This document shows positions 10,192 through 23,479 of a DNA stretch of 64,000 nt, piece by piece. The translations under genes and the position numbers were made by a program. This DNA is from Nodosilinea sp. E11 (lineage in GTDB: Bacteria > Cyanobacteriota > Cyanobacteriia > Phormidesmidales > Phormidesmidaceae), in assembly GCF_032813545.1 (NCBI RefSeq), contig NZ_CP136520.1:1234001-1298000 (forward strand). The letters run 5' to 3'. The first letter of the stretch is position 1; every line of letters begins with the position of its first letter. Below the pieces are notes generated by a model that worked only from the letters and a program-made list of their open reading frames with translations, did not search any database and was not told the DNA's origin.

Positions 10192-13100
10192 ATGACTGAA
10201 ACCACCGTTTACCAAACTACTCCCAACTTTGTTCTGCCTGACCTGGTAGAAATTCAGCGGTCTAGCTTTCGCTGGTTCCTAGAAGAAGGATTGATCGAAG
10301 AACTGGAAAGTTTCTCACCTATTACCGACTACACCGGTAAACTTGAGCTGCACTTTCTCGGTAAGCAGTACAAGCTCAAGAGTCCCAAGTACGACGTCGA
10401 TGAGGCTAAACGGCGGGATGCCACCTACGCCGTGCAAATGTACGTGCCCACTCGGCTAATTAACAAAGAGACTGGGGAGATCAAAGAGCAAGAGGTCTTC
10501 ATCGGCGATCTGCCCTTGATGACCGATCGCGGCACTTTCATCATTAACGGTGCTGAGCGCGTGATCGTCAACCAGATCGTGCGTAGTCCTGGGGTTTATT
10601 ACAAATCTGAAACAGACAAAAACGGTCGCCGCACATACAACGCCAACCTGATTCCCAACCGAGGAGCCTGGCTGAAGTTTGAAACCGACAAAAACGACCT
10701 AGTGTGGGTGCGTATCGACAAGACGCGCAAGCTCTCGGCGCAAGTGCTGCTCAAGGCGCTCGGTCTCACCGACAATGAGATCTTTGATTCCCTGCGCAAC
10801 CCTGAATATTTTCAAAAGACGATCGAAAAAGAAGGGCAGTTCAGCGAAGAAGAGGCTCTGCTAGAGCTGTATCGCAAGCTACGTCCCGGCGAACCCCCCA
10901 CCGTGGCGGGGGGTGAACAGCTGTTGCACTCTCGCTTTTCTGACCCCAAGCGCTACGATCTGGGTCGGGTAGGTCGCTACAAGATCAACCGCAAGCTGCG
11001 CCTCAACGTGCCCGATGCCACTCGGGTGCTGACCCCCACCGATATTCTGTCGGCGATCGACTACCTGATCAACCTGGAGTTTGATGTCGGCTCCATTGAC
11101 GATATTGACCACTTAGGCAACCGCCGGGTGCGGTCTGTAGGTGAGCTGCTGCAAAACCAGGTGCGGGTGGGTCTAAACCGCCTAGAGCGCATCATTCGGG
11201 AGCGCATGACGGTTTCCGACTCTGACTCGCTGACCCCAGCTTCGCTGGTTAACCCCAAGCCCCTAGTGGCAGCCATTAAAGAGTTCTTTGGCTCTAGCCA
11301 GCTCTCGCAGTTTATGGATCAGACCAACCCCTTGGCGGAGCTGACCCACAAGCGCCGAATTAGCGCCCTTGGCCCTGGTGGTCTGACTCGGGAGCGGGCA
11401 GGTTTTGCTGTACGCGACATTCACCCCTCTCACTACGGGCGCATCTGCCCGATCGAAACACCAGAAGGACCGAACGCGGGTCTGATTGGCTCCCTGGCTA
11501 CCCACGCTCGGGTCAACGAATTTGGTTTTATCGAAACCCCCTTCTTTAAGGCCGAAAACGGTCAGGTCTTCAAGGATGTAGAGCCGATCTACATGACCGC
11601 CGACGAAGAAGACGATCTGCGGGTGGCTCCCGGTGACATTGCCACCGATGAGAATGGCTACATCATTGGCGACACCATTCCGGTGCGCTATCGCCAAGAC
11701 TTCACCACCACCGACTCCACCGAAGTCGACTATGTGGCGGTGTCTCCGGTGCAGATTATCTCGGTGGCCACCTCGCTGATTCCTTTCCTTGAGCACGATG
11801 ACGCCAACCGTGCCCTGATGGGATCAAACATGCAGCGTCAGGCAGTTCCCCTACTCCAGCCAGAGCGGCCCTTGGTCGGTACTGGGCTTGAGGCCCAGGC
11901 GGCGCGGGACTCCGGCATGGTGATTATCAGCCGCACTGACGGTGAGATCGTTTACCTAGATGCCGATCTAATCAAGGTGCGTGACCCTGAGGGTAACGTT
12001 CACGAGTATGAGCTGCAAAAGTATCAACGCTCTAACCAAGACACCTGTCTAAACCAGCGTCCGATTGTTTTCCCTGGAGAGCAGGTGCTAGCGGGTCAGG
12101 TCTTAGCCGATGGCTCTGCCACCGAAGGCGGTGAACTAGCCCTGGGACAAAACATCCTGGTAGCCTATATGCCCTGGGAAGGCTACAACTACGAGGACGC
12201 GATTCTGCTCAGTGAGCGTCTGGTGTATGACGACGTATACACCTCAATCCACATTGAGAAATTTGAGATTGAGGCTCGCCAGACCAAGCTGGGGCCTGAA
12301 GAAATCACTCGAGAAATCCCTAACGTGGGCGAAGACTCGCTTCGTCAACTCGATGAAACCGGCATCATTCGGATTGGAGCTTGGGTAGATTCGGGCGACA
12401 TTCTGGTGGGTAAGGTGACGCCTAAGGGGGAGTCGGATCAGCCGCCAGAAGAAAAGCTGCTGCGGGCCATTTTCGGTGAAAAGGCTCGAGATGTGCGGGA
12501 CAACTCTCTGCGAGTACCTAACGGTGAAAAAGGCCGTGTGGTTGACGTGCGGGTGTTTACCCGCGAGCAGGGGGATGAGCTGCCGCCCGGTGCCAACATG
12601 GTGGTGCGGGTTTATGTGGCCCTGAAGCGCAAGATTCAGGTGGGCGACAAAATGGCTGGCCGCCACGGCAACAAGGGCATTATCTCCCGCATCCTGCCGG
12701 TAGAAGATATGCCTTACCTGCCCGACGGTACACCCATCGATATTGCGCTCAACCCCCTGGGTGTACCTTCCCGGATGAATGTGGGTCAGGTGTTTGAGTG
12801 TTTGCTGGGCTGGGCTGCCGACAACCTCGACTGTCGCTTTAAGGTCATTCCCTTTGACGAAATGTATGGTGAAGAGGCGTCTCGTAACTCCACCCACGGC
12901 AAGCTGATGGAGGCACGGGAAACCACGGGTAAAGACTGGGTGTTTAACCCGGATGACCCCGGCAAAATTCAGCTGCGAGACGGTCGCACGGGTGAACCTT
13001 TCGATAAGGCTATCACCGTAGGCCGGGCCTACATGCTGAAGCTGGTGCACTTGGTTGATGATAAGATCCACGCCCGATCGACGGGTCCTTACTCGCTGGT

Positions 13101-13500
13101 GACCCAGCAGCCCTTGGGCGGTAAGGCTCAGCAGGGTGGTCAGCGCTTTGGTGAGATGGAGGTGTGGGCGCTAGAGGCCTTTGGCGCAGCCTACACCTTA
13201 CAGGAGTTGCTGACGGTCAAGTCTGACGATATGCAGGGCCGAAACGAGGCGCTTAACGCCATTGTCAAGGGCAAGTCGATCCCGCGGCCCGGCACGCCTG
13301 AGTCGTTTAAGGTGCTGATGCGAGAACTGCAATCGCTCTGTTTAGACATTGCGGTGCACAAGGTCGAAACCAGGGAAGATGGCACCAGCCGTGACACTGA
13401 GGTGGATTTGATGGCCGATGTTAACAGCCGCCGCACCCCATCTCGCCCTACCTACGAGTCCATTGCGAGGGACGAAGAGCTAGAGGAAGTTGAAGAATAA
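10192..13500 (+). CDS. rpoB: DNA-directed RNA polymerase subunit beta
   Basis: Catalytic beta subunit of RNA polymerase, 1102 residues, the length expected in cyanobacteria. Conserved blocks include [68 protein letters not shown] (written here as one conserved region near residues 410-450), [12 protein letters not shown] and the C-terminal [18 protein letters not shown]. The ATG at 10192 has AGGAG five bases upstream and gives [19 protein letters not shown]. An in-frame extension to 10054 is rejected because it matches no known N-terminus. First gene of rpoB-rpoC1-rpoC2. Confidence 0.98.
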   Translation: MTETTVYQTTPNFVLPDLVEIQRSSFRWFLEEGLIEELESFSPITDYTGKLELHFLGKQYKLKSPKYDVDEAKRRDATYAVQMYVPTRLINKETGEIKEQEVFIGDLPLMTDRGTFIINGAERVIVNQIVRSPGVYYKSETDKNGRRTYNANLIPNRGAWLKFETDKNDLVWVRIDKTRKLSAQVLLKALGLTDNEIFDSLRNPEYFQKTIEKEGQFSEEEALLELYRKLRPGEPPTVAGGEQLLHSRFSDPKRYDLGRVGRYKINRKLRLNVPDATRVLTPTDILSAIDYLINLEFDVGSIDDIDHLGNRRVRSVGELLQNQVRVGLNRLERIIRERMTVSDSDSLTPASLVNPKPLVAAIKEFFGSSQLSQFMDQTNPLAELTHKRRISALGPGGLTRERAGFAVRDIHPSHYGRICPIETPEGPNAGLIGSLATHARVNEFGFIETPFFKAENGQVFKDVEPIYMTADEEDDLRVAPGDIATDENGYIIGDTIPVRYRQDFTTTDSTEVDYVAVSPVQIISVATSLIPFLEHDDANRALMGSNMQRQAVPLLQPERPLVGTGLEAQAARDSGMVIISRTDGEIVYLDADLIKVRDPEGNVHEYELQKYQRSNQDTCLNQRPIVFPGEQVLAGQVLADGSATEGGELALGQNILVAYMPWEGYNYEDAILLSERLVYDDVYTSIHIEKFEIEARQTKLGPEEITREIPNVGEDSLRQLDETGIIRIGAWVDSGDILVGKVTPKGESDQPPEEKLLRAIFGEKARDVRDNSLRVPNGEKGRVVDVRVFTREQGDELPPGANMVVRVYVALKRKIQVGDKMAGRHGNKGIISRILPVEDMPYLPDGTPIDIALNPLGVPSRMNVGQVFECLLGWAADNLDCRFKVIPFDEMYGEEASRNSTHGKLMEARETTGKDWVFNPDDPGKIQLRDGRTGEPFDKAITVGRAYMLKLVHLVDDKIHARSTGPYSLVTQQPLGGKAQQGGQRFGEMEVWALEAFGAAYTLQELLTVKSDDMQGRNEALNAIVKGKSIPRPGTPESFKVLMRELQSLCLDIAVHKVETREDGTSRDTEVDLMADVNSRRTPSRPTYESIARDEELEEVEE

Positions 13501-13630
13501 TGTCGTGAGCGATCGCTCCCTTTAACCCCGACTCTGGGGCGGTTGTTCCCCTGCGATCGCCCCATCCCAACCCGGCAGGGTTAGCCCAACCCTGCTCCGC
13601 CCAGATTGCGCTTACAAGGAAGACATCAGC

Positions 13631-15505
<1,875 letters not shown>

Positions 15506-15558
15506 GAGCCATATCACCACCCATCACCACCAGACCACCACTACACAAGGCGAAACCC

Positions 15559-18500
15559 ATGGCTGAGCAAGGGGCACCCCAAAACTCACTGATCTTTCGG
15601 AACCGCATCATTGACAAGAAGCAGCTTAAAAAGCTGATCTCGTGGTCGTTTACCCACCACGGCACCGCTCGCACCTCCCAGATGGCCGACCGCATCAAGG
15701 AGTTAGGCTTTAAGTACGCCACCCGCGCCGGGGTCTCCATCAGCGTGGAAGACCTTCAGGTGCCGCAAGAAAAGCGGCAGATGTTGGCTGCTGCCGAAGA
15801 GGATATTCGCATTACCGAAGAGCGTTACACCCGAGGTGAAATCACCGAGGTAGAGCGTCTAACTAAGGTAATTGACACCTGGAACGACACCAGCGAAGAG
15901 TTGAAGGATCAGGTGGTCAAGAACTTTAAAGAAAACAACCCGCTCAACTCGGTCTACATGATGGCATTCTCGGGAGCCCGAGGAAACATCTCCCAGGTCA
16001 GGCAGTTGGTGGGTATGCGGGGTCTGATGGCCAACCCCCAGGGAGAAATCATTGACTTACCCATTAAGACCAACTTCCGCGAAGGGCTGACCGTTACCGA
16101 GTACGTGATTTCCTCCTATGGTGCGCGGAAAGGCCTGGTAGATACGGCGCTACGCACCGCCGACTCGGGTTACCTCACCCGCCGTCTAGTCGACGTTTCC
16201 CAGGACGTGATCATCCGAGAGCACGACTGCGGTACGACCCGTGGCATTCCCCTGCGCAGCATGACTGACGGTGAGCGAGTGCTAATTCCCCTGGAGAATC
16301 GCCTACTGGGTCGGGTAGTGGCCGAGGATGTGGTTCATCCCCAAACCGGTGAAGTGCTGCTGGAGAAAGATCATCCCGTGTCTCCCGAGACGGCAGAAAT
16401 GCTGGCCGAGGCTGGCGTAGAGGATGTCGTGGTGCGATCGCCTCTTACCTGCGAAGCCACCCGATCCGTATGCCGCCTCTGCTACGGCTGGAGTCTGGCT
16501 CACTCGGAAATGGTCGATCTGGGTGAAGCGGTAGGCATCATCGCCGCCCAGTCGATTGGTGAGCCTGGTACCCAGATGACCATGCGGACCTTCCACACCG
16601 GCGGTACGTTCACTGGCGAAGTGGCCCCCCGCATCCGGGCCAGCAAAGACGGTACCGTCAAATTGCCCAAAAACCTCAAGACCCGTGCCTTCCGCACCCG
16701 CTACGGGGAAGATGCCCTGATGCTGGAGTCGAACGCCGACGTAACCATCGAAGGCACCGGCAAAAACAAAACCGAATCTTTGCCCCAGGGCACCATTCTG
16801 TTTGTCAATGAAGGTGAAACCGTTCAGAAAGAGCAGCTTCTAGCCGAGTTGCCCTCCGCTGGCCGCACCCGCAAAGTGACCGAAAAAGCCACCAAAGACG
16901 TAACCTCCGACCTAGCTGGAGAAGTGAAATTTGCTGGCCTGGTACAGGAAGAAAAAACTGACCGCCAGGGCAACACCACTCGCCTGGCCCAGCGGGGCGG
17001 CCTGCTGTGGGTACTGGCAGGCGATGTCTACAACCTGCCCCCCAGTGCCGAGCCTGTGGTGCGCAACGGCGACTACGTCAACGCTGACGACACCCTAGCC
17101 GAAACCAAGCTCACCACCGAGCGAGGCGGCATGGTGCGTCTACCTGAGGCCGACGATGAAAAGGGGACTCGCGAAGTTGAGATCATCACCGCCTCGGTAA
17201 TGCTCGATCAGGCTCAGGTCCGCAAAGAGCAGGGCCAAGGCCGCGAGCACTACTTCATCGAAACAGCCCACGGTCAGCGGTTCTCGCTAATTGCTACGCC
17301 AGGAGCCAAGGTGACTAGCGGCCAGGTGATCGCTGAATTAGAAGACGATCGCTTCCACACTCAAACTGGCGGCATCGTCAAGTTCTCGGGCGTTGATGTG
17401 GCCAAAAAAGGCAAGGGCAAGCAGGGCTATGAAGTCGTTCAGGGCGGCACCCTGCTGTGGATTCCCGAAGAAGCCCACGAGGTCAACAAAGACATCTCCC
17501 TGCTGATGGTGGAAGACGGCCAGTACCTGGAAGCCGGTACCGAAGTGGTCAAAGATATCTTCTGCCAAAACAGCGGTGTCGTTGAAGTTACCCAAAAGAA
17601 TGACATTCTGCGGGAGATTTTGGTCAAGCCCGGCGACATTCACATGGTGGATGCCCCCGAGGATGTAATGGACCGCGACGGCACCCTAGTCAATGCTGGC
17701 GAAGAAGTCATGCCGGGTCTCGTGGCCGATGCTCTGCGCTACGTCGAGTACGTCGAAACCCCCGATGGCCCTGCCCTACTGCTGCGTCCGGTAGAAGAGT
17801 ATGTGGTGCCCAACGAGCCTGCTGTCCCCAGTCAAGACAGTGCCGCCGATGCCACTGGCTCAATCAAGCTGCGTGCCATTCAGCGGATCCCCTTCAAAGA
17901 TGGAGAACGGGTTAAGTCCGTGGTTGGAGTTGAGCTGCTACGCACTCAGCTAGTGCTCGACATCGAAGACGAGTCGCCCCACGTGGTCGCCGACATCGAG
18001 TTAGTACCCGACGACGATGATACTGACCTGATGCGCCTGCAAATGGTAGTGCTCGAAACCCAGGTGATTCGCCGCGACGTAGTGGCCGACCAAACCCAGG
18101 GCAGCACCGTGACCCGCCTGCTGGTGGAAGATGGTCAGCAAATTGAGCCAGGGGCCGTAGTGGCTCGTACCGAGATTCGCTGTAAAGAAGCGGGTGAGGT
18201 GCGTGGTATTCGGGAAGGGCAAGAGGCCATTCGCCGAGTGCTTGTGGTTCGGGAGACTGACCGGATGAAGGTCGATCTCCAAGGCAAGGAGCCAACCGTG
18301 CAAGTGGGAGACTTGGTAGTGGCCAACACTGACCTGGCCCCTGGCCTTAGCCATGAAGAGTCGGGTGAAGTCACAGCGATCGAGGGGGGAGAAATCTCCC
18401 TTCGCCTAGCCCGCCCCTACCGAGTATCTACCGGTGCTGTACTACACATTGAAGACGGCGACCTAGTACAGCGGGGTGACAACCTGGTGCTGCTGGTGTT

Positions 18501-19551
18501 TGAGCGGGCCAAGACTGGAGACATCATTCAGGGTCTACCTCGGATTGAAGAGCTGCTAGAGGCTCGCAAACCGAAGGAAGCCTGCGTTTTAGCTGAGCGG
18601 CCTGGGAATGCCCAGGTGGTCTACAGCGATGATGAAACCGTAGAGGTCAAAATCATCGAAGACGATGGCGTAGTCACTGAGTACCCGGTGAGCCCTGGCC
18701 AAAACGTCATTGTCTCTGACGGTCAGCGGGTCAGCACCGCTGAACACCTCACCGACGGTCCCGCTAACCCACACCAGATTTTGGAGGTGTTCTTCAAGTA
18801 CAACCTCAGCCTGGGCCAGGGTATCCACGATGCGGCATTGGGAGCGCTGCAAAAGGTGCAGTCGTTCTTGGTGAACGAAGTGCAGTCGGTGTATCAATCC
18901 CAGGGCATTGACATCTCCGACAAACACACAGAAGTGATTGTGCGGCAGATGTCGTCGAAGTGCCGGATCGACGACGGCGGCGATACTACCATGCTGCCCG
19001 GCGAACTAGTGGAGATCTACCAGGTAGAGCAGGTCAACGAGGCCATGGCCATTACTGGTGGTGCCCCGGCAGAATATACTCCGGTGCTGCTAGGAATCAC
19101 CAAAGCTTCGCTGAATACCGACAGCTTCATCTCTGCCGCTAGCTTCCAGGAGACAACTCGAGTGCTAACAGAAGCAGCCATTGAAGGCAAGTCTGACTGG
19201 CTGCGGGGCCTGAAGGAGAACGTCATCATTGGGCGGTTGATTCCGGCGGGCACGGGCTACAACGCCTACGAAGAATCCCCGGCCCCTGAGCTTGACCCTG
19301 CCTATGAGTCGGCCATTTTGGACGATGATATGGTGCTTCAGGATGTGGTGCTGGATGATTTTACAGCCCGCAGTTATGACCTGGAGGGCAACCTCAGCAT
19401 GCTCAATGACGATGAGATGATTGGTGGCATGTCTGTAGAGGATAGTGGCCCTCGCCGCGACGGCAATGGCGACTTCCCCGGACTCGGCAACGGGATTAGC
19501 CTCGATGACGACGACGACCTGCTAATTGACGACAAAACCGAAACCCTCTAG
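15559..19551 (+). CDS. rpoC2: DNA-directed RNA polymerase subunit beta' (C-terminal half), with large SI3-type insertion
   Basis: C-terminal half of the split beta', 1330 residues. The bridge-helix and trigger-loop region is seen in [21 protein letters not shown] and [22 protein letters not shown] (near residues 330-350). After the trigger-loop first half comes a long region rich in Val, Glu and Gly (about 355-960) made of repeated beta-sandwich-like segments. This is the large lineage-specific SI3 insertion known in cyanobacteria. The conserved C-terminal part resumes at [20 protein letters not shown]. The tail is very acidic ([17 protein letters not shown]). A strong terminator follows 15 bases after the stop. 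Confidence 0.98.
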   Translation: MAEQGAPQNSLIFRNRIIDKKQLKKLISWSFTHHGTARTSQMADRIKELGFKYATRAGVSISVEDLQVPQEKRQMLAAAEEDIRITEERYTRGEITEVERLTKVIDTWNDTSEELKDQVVKNFKENNPLNSVYMMAFSGARGNISQVRQLVGMRGLMANPQGEIIDLPIKTNFREGLTVTEYVISSYGARKGLVDTALRTADSGYLTRRLVDVSQDVIIREHDCGTTRGIPLRSMTDGERVLIPLENRLLGRVVAEDVVHPQTGEVLLEKDHPVSPETAEMLAEAGVEDVVVRSPLTCEATRSVCRLCYGWSLAHSEMVDLGEAVGIIAAQSIGEPGTQMTMRTFHTGGTFTGEVAPRIRASKDGTVKLPKNLKTRAFRTRYGEDALMLESNADVTIEGTGKNKTESLPQGTILFVNEGETVQKEQLLAELPSAGRTRKVTEKATKDVTSDLAGEVKFAGLVQEEKTDRQGNTTRLAQRGGLLWVLAGDVYNLPPSAEPVVRNGDYVNADDTLAETKLTTERGGMVRLPEADDEKGTREVEIITASVMLDQAQVRKEQGQGREHYFIETAHGQRFSLIATPGAKVTSGQVIAELEDDRFHTQTGGIVKFSGVDVAKKGKGKQGYEVVQGGTLLWIPEEAHEVNKDISLLMVEDGQYLEAGTEVVKDIFCQNSGVVEVTQKNDILREILVKPGDIHMVDAPEDVMDRDGTLVNAGEEVMPGLVADALRYVEYVETPDGPALLLRPVEEYVVPNEPAVPSQDSAADATGSIKLRAIQRIPFKDGERVKSVVGVELLRTQLVLDIEDESPHVVADIELVPDDDDTDLMRLQMVVLETQVIRRDVVADQTQGSTVTRLLVEDGQQIEPGAVVARTEIRCKEAGEVRGIREGQEAIRRVLVVRETDRMKVDLQGKEPTVQVGDLVVANTDLAPGLSHEESGEVTAIEGGEISLRLARPYRVSTGAVLHIEDGDLVQRGDNLVLLVFERAKTGDIIQGLPRIEELLEARKPKEACVLAERPGNAQVVYSDDETVEVKIIEDDGVVTEYPVSPGQNVIVSDGQRVSTAEHLTDGPANPHQILEVFFKYNLSLGQGIHDAALGALQKVQSFLVNEVQSVYQSQGIDISDKHTEVIVRQMSSKCRIDDGGDTTMLPGELVEIYQVEQVNEAMAITGGAPAEYTPVLLGITKASLNTDSFISAASFQETTRVLTEAAIEGKSDWLRGLKENVIIGRLIPAGTGYNAYEESPAPELDPAYESAILDDDMVLQDVVLDDFTARSYDLEGNLSMLNDDEMIGGMSVEDSGPRRDGNGDFPGLGNGISLDDDDDLLIDDKTETL

Positions 19552-19565
19552 GGTGTAGGCCTTAA

Positions 19566-19608
19566 AAATCCCCGGCTGATGTACATCAGCCGGGGATTTA
19601 TTTTATTT
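19566..19608 (+). terminator. Intrinsic terminator of the rpo operon
   Basis: A 34-base perfect palindrome at 19566-19599 can fold into a GC-rich stem (TCCCCGGCTGATG arm) with a loop at the central GTAC. A T-rich stretch, ATTTTATTT, follows directly. It lies 15 bases beyond the rpoC2 stop. This is the clearest Rho-independent terminator in the first third of the window. Confidence 0.9.
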
Positions 19609-19675
19609 AAAGCTACAGCTATTGAATTTGGCCTTAAGGATCTGGAGTTTAGACGTTGGGGTTTAGACTAATAGA

Positions 19676-20060
19676 TAAGAGGGAGGTAGCGCAGGCGGTT
19701 GCGGACTGGTGAATGCCAGTCTGAGGAAAGTCCGGGCTCCCGAAAGACCAGACTTGCTGGGTAACGCCCAGTGCGGGCAACCGTGAGGAGAGTGCCACAG
19801 AAACATACCGCCGATGGCCCAGAGTATTAACTCCAGGGCACAGGTAAGGGTGCAAGGGTGCGGTAAGAGCGCACCAGCAGCATTGAGAGGTGCTGGCTCG
19901 GTAAACCCCGGTCGGGTGCAAGGTCAAGGGGCAAGGTTGGTCTTTTTCCGGCCCCGCTTTAAGTACCGCAAGAGGCGTTTGGCAACAAACGTCCCAGATA
20001 GATAACCGCCCCCCGGCAACGGAGGAACAGAACCCGGCTTATGTCTACCTCCTTCCCCTT
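19676..20060 (+). ncRNA. rnpB: RNase P RNA (catalytic RNA of ribonuclease P)
   Basis: The RNA subunit that removes 5' leaders from pre-tRNAs. Universally conserved blocks of bacterial class A RNase P RNA appear in order: GAGGAAAGTCCGGGCTCC at 19723-19740, ACAGAAACATACCGCC at 19797-19812, GGTAAGGGTGCAAGGGTGCG near 19844, and ACAGAACCCGGCTTAT at 20027-20042. The outer helix P1 is visible as GGAGGTAG at 19682-19689 pairing with CTACCTCC at 20045-20052. The exact ends are set by this pairing and carry a few bases of uncertainty. ORFs read through this region are spurious. Confidence 0.96.
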
Positions 20061-20078
20061 CTATTGCATCTTTGGCCT

Positions 20079-20804
20079 GTGTCAGATTTACCATTGTTTC
20101 GGTTACGGCAGCTCCAGCGCTGCATGCAGGAACTGGGACTACCTGCCGACAAAAGCTTTGACTGGGTTTCTCTCGATCGGGCGCTGACCCACAAGTCTGT
20201 AGACGCTGTCCATAACTACGAGCAGCTAGAGCTGTTGGGGGATGCGGTACTGCGCTTGGCGGCAACGGAATGTTTGCAAGAGACGTTTCCTAAGGCATCG
20301 GTGGGAGAGCTGTCGGCGGTGCGATCGGTGCTGATTAGCGATCGCACCCTGGGGCAACTGGCCGAGGAGCTAGGTTTAGCCTCCTACCTAACGGTAGCTC
20401 CTACTATGCAGGTCGGCCCCACCCATTTGGCCGATGCCCTTGAGGCCGTAGTAGCGGTGCTGTACTTAGACACTCACACCTTAAAGCGCGTGCGATCTTG
20501 GCTAGACAACGATTTACGACGACTGGCCGACCTCGTCCGCCTAGACCCGGCTCGCCAAAACTATAAAGTAGCCCTGCAAGAACTCACCCAGGCCCATAGC
20601 AAAGCACTGCCCCAGTACCGCACTACCGAGCAGCGCCCCGTTGACGGCGATCCCCAACGATTTGAATCTACAGTGTGGTTTCGGGAAACCTGCTGGGGTA
20701 GTGGTTATGGCTCTACCAAAAAGCAGGCTGAGCAGGCCGCTGCTGCCATAGCCTACGATCGCCTTTCTGCGGCCCTTACCCATGATCAGCCCTCGGTCCC
20801 TTAA
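20079..20804 (+). CDS. rnc: Ribonuclease III
   Basis: Double-stranded-RNA endonuclease for rRNA and mRNA processing, about 241 residues. The RNase III signature appears as YEQLELLGDAVLRL with catalytic Glu and Asp. The second acidic pair is in THLADALEAVVAVLYLD. A C-terminal double-stranded RNA-binding domain begins near NYKVALQELTQAHSK and ends with GSGYGSTKKQAEQAAAAIAY. I prefer the GTG at 20079 (MSDLPLFRLR); a TTG at 20064 is possible but lies right against the 3' end of the RNase P RNA. The start of this gene is only ~20 bases from rnpB. Cyanobacteria usually have more than one rnc paralogue, so the exact role is uncertain. Confidence 0.92.
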   Translation: MSDLPLFRLRQLQRCMQELGLPADKSFDWVSLDRALTHKSVDAVHNYEQLELLGDAVLRLAATECLQETFPKASVGELSAVRSVLISDRTLGQLAEELGLASYLTVAPTMQVGPTHLADALEAVVAVLYLDTHTLKRVRSWLDNDLRRLADLVRLDPARQNYKVALQELTQAHSKALPQYRTTEQRPVDGDPQRFESTVWFRETCWGSGYGSTKKQAEQAAAAIAYDRLSAALTHDQPSVP

Positions 20805-21141
20805 CCTTGCGCTCGTTGCGCTCAGACCCTAGACCTGATCGCTATTTGTGTAGGTTTAAATCATCAGCCAAAAAAACAGGTGATTTTCCTGAAGGCTTGG
20901 GCAACTTAACCCCGTAGGGCGATACCGACGACCTCAAACTCTAGGTAATTTATGAACGTCGCTTCATAAAATAGCGGCTTCATGAACCCACGATAAGTTT
21001 GCTTTGACAATCTACTTTGGCGGGCTATACCTAGAGAAACTCGTCGATTTTCGGTCAGGGCAATTATTTGTCAGGGTCAAGAGTTTAAGTTCCTGATCAT
21101 CGACCTTGGCTCACCCTCACACACCTCACACAAATATCATC
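20805..21141 (+). other. Intergenic region carrying a promoter
   Basis: No gene is seen. It contains a sigma-70-like promoter at 21004-21031 (listed separately) and a short inverted pair ATGAA...TTCAT near 20952-20968. Start codons within an in-frame extension (TTG at 21106) of the next gene give no signal-peptide-like sequence. Confidence 0.5.
21004..21031 (+). promoter_or_regulatory. Putative sigma-70-type promoter upstream of the small secreted protein/ccmP pair
   Basis: A consensus -35 box TTGACA (21004-21009) is separated by 16 bases from TATACC (21026-21031), a 4/6 match to TATAAT. It points towards the secreted-protein gene at 21142 and could also drive ccmP at 21580. Based only on sequence match. 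Confidence 0.5.
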
Positions 21142-21486
21142 ATGCATACCTCACACTGGCTTGCGGCGGCAGCAGTTCTGGGGAGTTGTAGCCTGCCCGT
21201 GCAGGCTATGGCTTCGCCCCACGACCTTCAAACCACCCCGTTAACCATGGCAGATGCTCTCGTCGCCGAGCATCACAGTCAAGATCGATTAAATCAGCTA
21301 GCGGATGCCATGAGTCGGCAGGTAGGTCGCCAGGAGGACAGTGAAATCACTGATTTTGCTAAGTCATTGAATATACCTTTGCTGAACGACCTGCTCGACA
21401 GTTCGGGAGAGTTTAGACTGCCCCTCGGACTGACCGTTTACGATGCCATGGGCACGACATCGGTTGGGTTTGGCTCTGAATTTTGA
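21142..21486 (+). CDS. Small secreted protein of unknown function
   Basis: A 114-residue protein. From the ATG at 21142 the N-terminus MHTSHWLAAAAVLGSCSLPV reads as a signal peptide with likely cleavage after QAMA. The rest is a soluble segment with a helical portion (DRLNQLADAMSRQVGRQ) and no cysteine beyond the signal region. I do not recognise the family. No strong ribosome-binding site is seen, and an upstream TTG (21106) would add 12 residues that spoil the signal peptide. It ends 93 bases before ccmP on the same strand. A periplasmic location is inferred. Confidence 0.55.
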   Translation: MHTSHWLAAAAVLGSCSLPVQAMASPHDLQTTPLTMADALVAEHHSQDRLNQLADAMSRQVGRQEDSEITDFAKSLNIPLLNDLLDSSGEFRLPLGLTVYDAMGTTSVGFGSEF

Positions 21487-21579
21487 TCTGGTTTAGCATC
21501 GCCTAGGAGCACCTGCTAGCACGCCAAGGTGTTGCGCCAGCCCGTATACTACCAAGGAAGGAAAGTAGGATACTGGGCC

Positions 21580-22221
21580 TTGGGCGTCGATCTTCGCAGC
21601 TACGTTTTTATTGATAATCTTCAACCCCAGCACGCCGCCTATATGGGCACTGTGTCGCTGGGGTTTTTACCGCTGCCTGGCGATGCCTCTCTGTGGATAG
21701 AAATTTCCCCTGGCATTGAGATCAACCGCATTCTCGACATTGGCCTGAAAGCGGCGGTTGTGCGCCCCGGCACTCTGATTGTAGAGCGATTGTACGGGCT
21801 GCTGGAGATTCACGCCAGCAACCAGGGCGAAGTACACGCCGCAGGCGGGGCCATGCTCAACGCCCTAGGGGTTACCTACCGTGAGCGACTTAAGCCCCGG
21901 ATTATTTCTAGTCAGGTGATTCGAAATCTTGACCCTCACCATGTGCAACTGATTAACCGCAGTCGCCGGGGCAACATGATTGTCGCTGGTCAAACCCTTT
22001 ATGTATTTGAAGTTGAGCCTGCGGCCTATGCATCTCTGGCCGCCAATGAGGCAGAGAAAGCAGCTCTAATCAACATTTTGCAAATTAGCTCGGTGGGTAG
22101 CTTTGGGCGGGTTTATCTGGGCGGGGAGGAACGGGACATTCTCGCGGCGCAGCAGGCTGTACTAGCCGTGATGGAAGCTATTCCCGGTCGCGAACAGGGC
22201 ACTCCCCAGCGCAATGAGTAA
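21580..22221 (+). CDS. ccmP: Carboxysome shell protein CcmP (tandem BMC-domain trimer)
   Basis: A beta-carboxysome shell protein with two fused BMC domains, forming double-layered pseudohexameric trimers with a gated pore. Residues ~1-105 ([39 protein letters not shown]) and ~106-205 ([54 protein letters not shown]) are the two repeats. I chose the TTG at 21580: it gives a 213-residue protein beginning M-G-V-D-L-R-S-Y, the length and opening I recall for CcmP, and has GTAGGA nine bases upstream. A GTG at 21529 would add 17 residues. It is a satellite locus away from the main ccm cluster, as is usual for ccmP. Confidence 0.88.
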   Translation: MGVDLRSYVFIDNLQPQHAAYMGTVSLGFLPLPGDASLWIEISPGIEINRILDIGLKAAVVRPGTLIVERLYGLLEIHASNQGEVHAAGGAMLNALGVTYRERLKPRIISSQVIRNLDPHHVQLINRSRRGNMIVAGQTLYVFEVEPAAYASLAANEAEKAALINILQISSVGSFGRVYLGGEERDILAAQQAVLAVMEAIPGREQGTPQRNE

Positions 22222-22525
22222 TCACCGCTAAGGGACACCAATACTCTCCGATTCTCTGACAGTCGTTGTTGGAGCTGACAGCGACAGACGTTGATCAACC
22301 CAGCAAATTCTTTTTTTACCTGACGATTTAGTTGGGTGGTGCTTGGACCCCGAACGCCCTAACGGAAAGCCCTTAGCCCTTGGTACGGCTTTTGGGGAAC
22401 AAGTGGGCTCTATCGCTAGATAGATAGACCGCCCTGACCACCGTGTTACAACTTTTCAGGTCTGGTTAAGCAATGTAACGTTGTTTGGCTGGCTAATCTG
22501 AAACACCCGTTAGGACGTAATTACA
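22222..22525. other. Intergenic region
   Basis: No gene or tRNA is seen in these ~300 bases. There is a T-run (22309-22316) after a weakly paired region, which may end the ccmP transcript. AGGA near 22512 is the likely ribosome-binding site of the fasciclin gene. Confidence 0.4.
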
Positions 22526-23128
22526 ATGACTCCGAACACTCTTCGCATCGCCCTGGGTCTGCTGCTGTTTGGTGCTGCCCCCGTCGCGATCACGGCCTTT
22601 CCTCAGCAGGCGATCTCTGACAGCCATAGTCCTGCGGTAGAGCAGCCCGCCGAGATGGAGCAGCCGGTTGAGGAAGATATGGAGCCAGCAGCCGAGGCTG
22701 AACAACCCGCTACTGCTGAGCTATCGATCGCTGAAATTGCCGCCAGTGGCGAAGATTTTACAATTCTGACCGCTGCTATTGAAGCGGCAGGCCTAACGGA
22801 GGTGCTCAACAATAGCGACCTCTCAGTGACGGTATTTGCTCCCACTGACGCAGCTTTTGAAGCCCTGCCGGAAGGTACCCTTGAGGCGCTGCTGCTGCCC
22901 GAGAACCGCGACCAACTCACCCAGTTGCTTACCTACCATGTAGTCGATGGTGAAGTGCGTTCCACCGACTTGGCTGATGGAGAAGTCGAAACCATCTCTG
23001 GATCACCTGTGATGGTCATGGTGGGGGATGAGGCTGTGACCATTAACGAAGCCAATGTGGTGATGGCTGATATTGAAGCCAGCAACGGTGTCATCCATGT
23101 GATTGACGCGGTGCTGATGCCGCTTTAG
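22526..23128 (+). CDS. Secreted fasciclin (FAS1) domain protein
   Basis: A 200-residue exported protein. Residues 1-25 form a signal peptide (RIALGLLLFGAAPVAITAF). An acidic Pro/Glu/Ala-rich linker (~33-65) follows. Residues 68-200 are one FAS1 domain with the canonical H1 block (SVTVFAPTDAAFEALPEGTLEALL in the middle), the YH motif (LLTYHVVDGEV) and the H2 block (NGVIHVIDAVLMPL). FAS1 domains mediate adhesion at the cell surface or in the matrix. A hairpin terminator lies ~90 bases downstream. Function beyond adhesion is inference. Confidence 0.93.
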   Translation: MTPNTLRIALGLLLFGAAPVAITAFPQQAISDSHSPAVEQPAEMEQPVEEDMEPAAEAEQPATAELSIAEIAASGEDFTILTAAIEAAGLTEVLNNSDLSVTVFAPTDAAFEALPEGTLEALLLPENRDQLTQLLTYHVVDGEVRSTDLADGEVETISGSPVMVMVGDEAVTINEANVVMADIEASNGVIHVIDAVLMPL

Positions 23129-23479
23129 GCCCCACGCAGCTACGATATAGCTATGCTCTAGCATGGTGCCTTGGGCCGATTGCATTACCCCAAAGTGCCT
23201 TAAGGTAATAGTTATCAACGGTCGCTCCACCCGAGGGCGACCGTTTGGCCTAAGTGGTTCACGTCCCATGGTTTACTGAGACTAGGCCGGCTTAACAGAG
23301 TCTCAAAAGGGCGATCGCACGCTGATATCAATTTGTTGAAGTATCATCAGCAGTAAGCATCAGTCGTTTGCAATTGGTTAAGCCAATTAGGCTCAAAAGC
23401 ACCGATGCTGCGTCAATGGAGAGTGCACCATGTTCCAGGGGCATATTAGAGAAGAGTTAATCGCAGTGATTGTCAGAGC
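23129..23479. other. Intergenic region with terminator
   Basis: The 351-base gap between the fasciclin gene and the response regulator holds the hairpin at 23217-23246 and a HIP1 site near 23310. No ORF with coding character is seen. Confidence 0.45.
23217..23246 (+). terminator. Hairpin downstream of the fasciclin gene
   Basis: AACGGTCGC (23217-23225) pairs perfectly with GCGACCGTT (23237-23245) around an 11-base loop, followed by a short TTGG. The T-tract is weak, so intrinsic termination is probable rather than certain. Confidence 0.65.

Noticed and set aside
19649..20265. ORFs across the RNase P RNA region
   Set aside because: The conserved RNA blocks explain the sequence; translation frames here are spurious.
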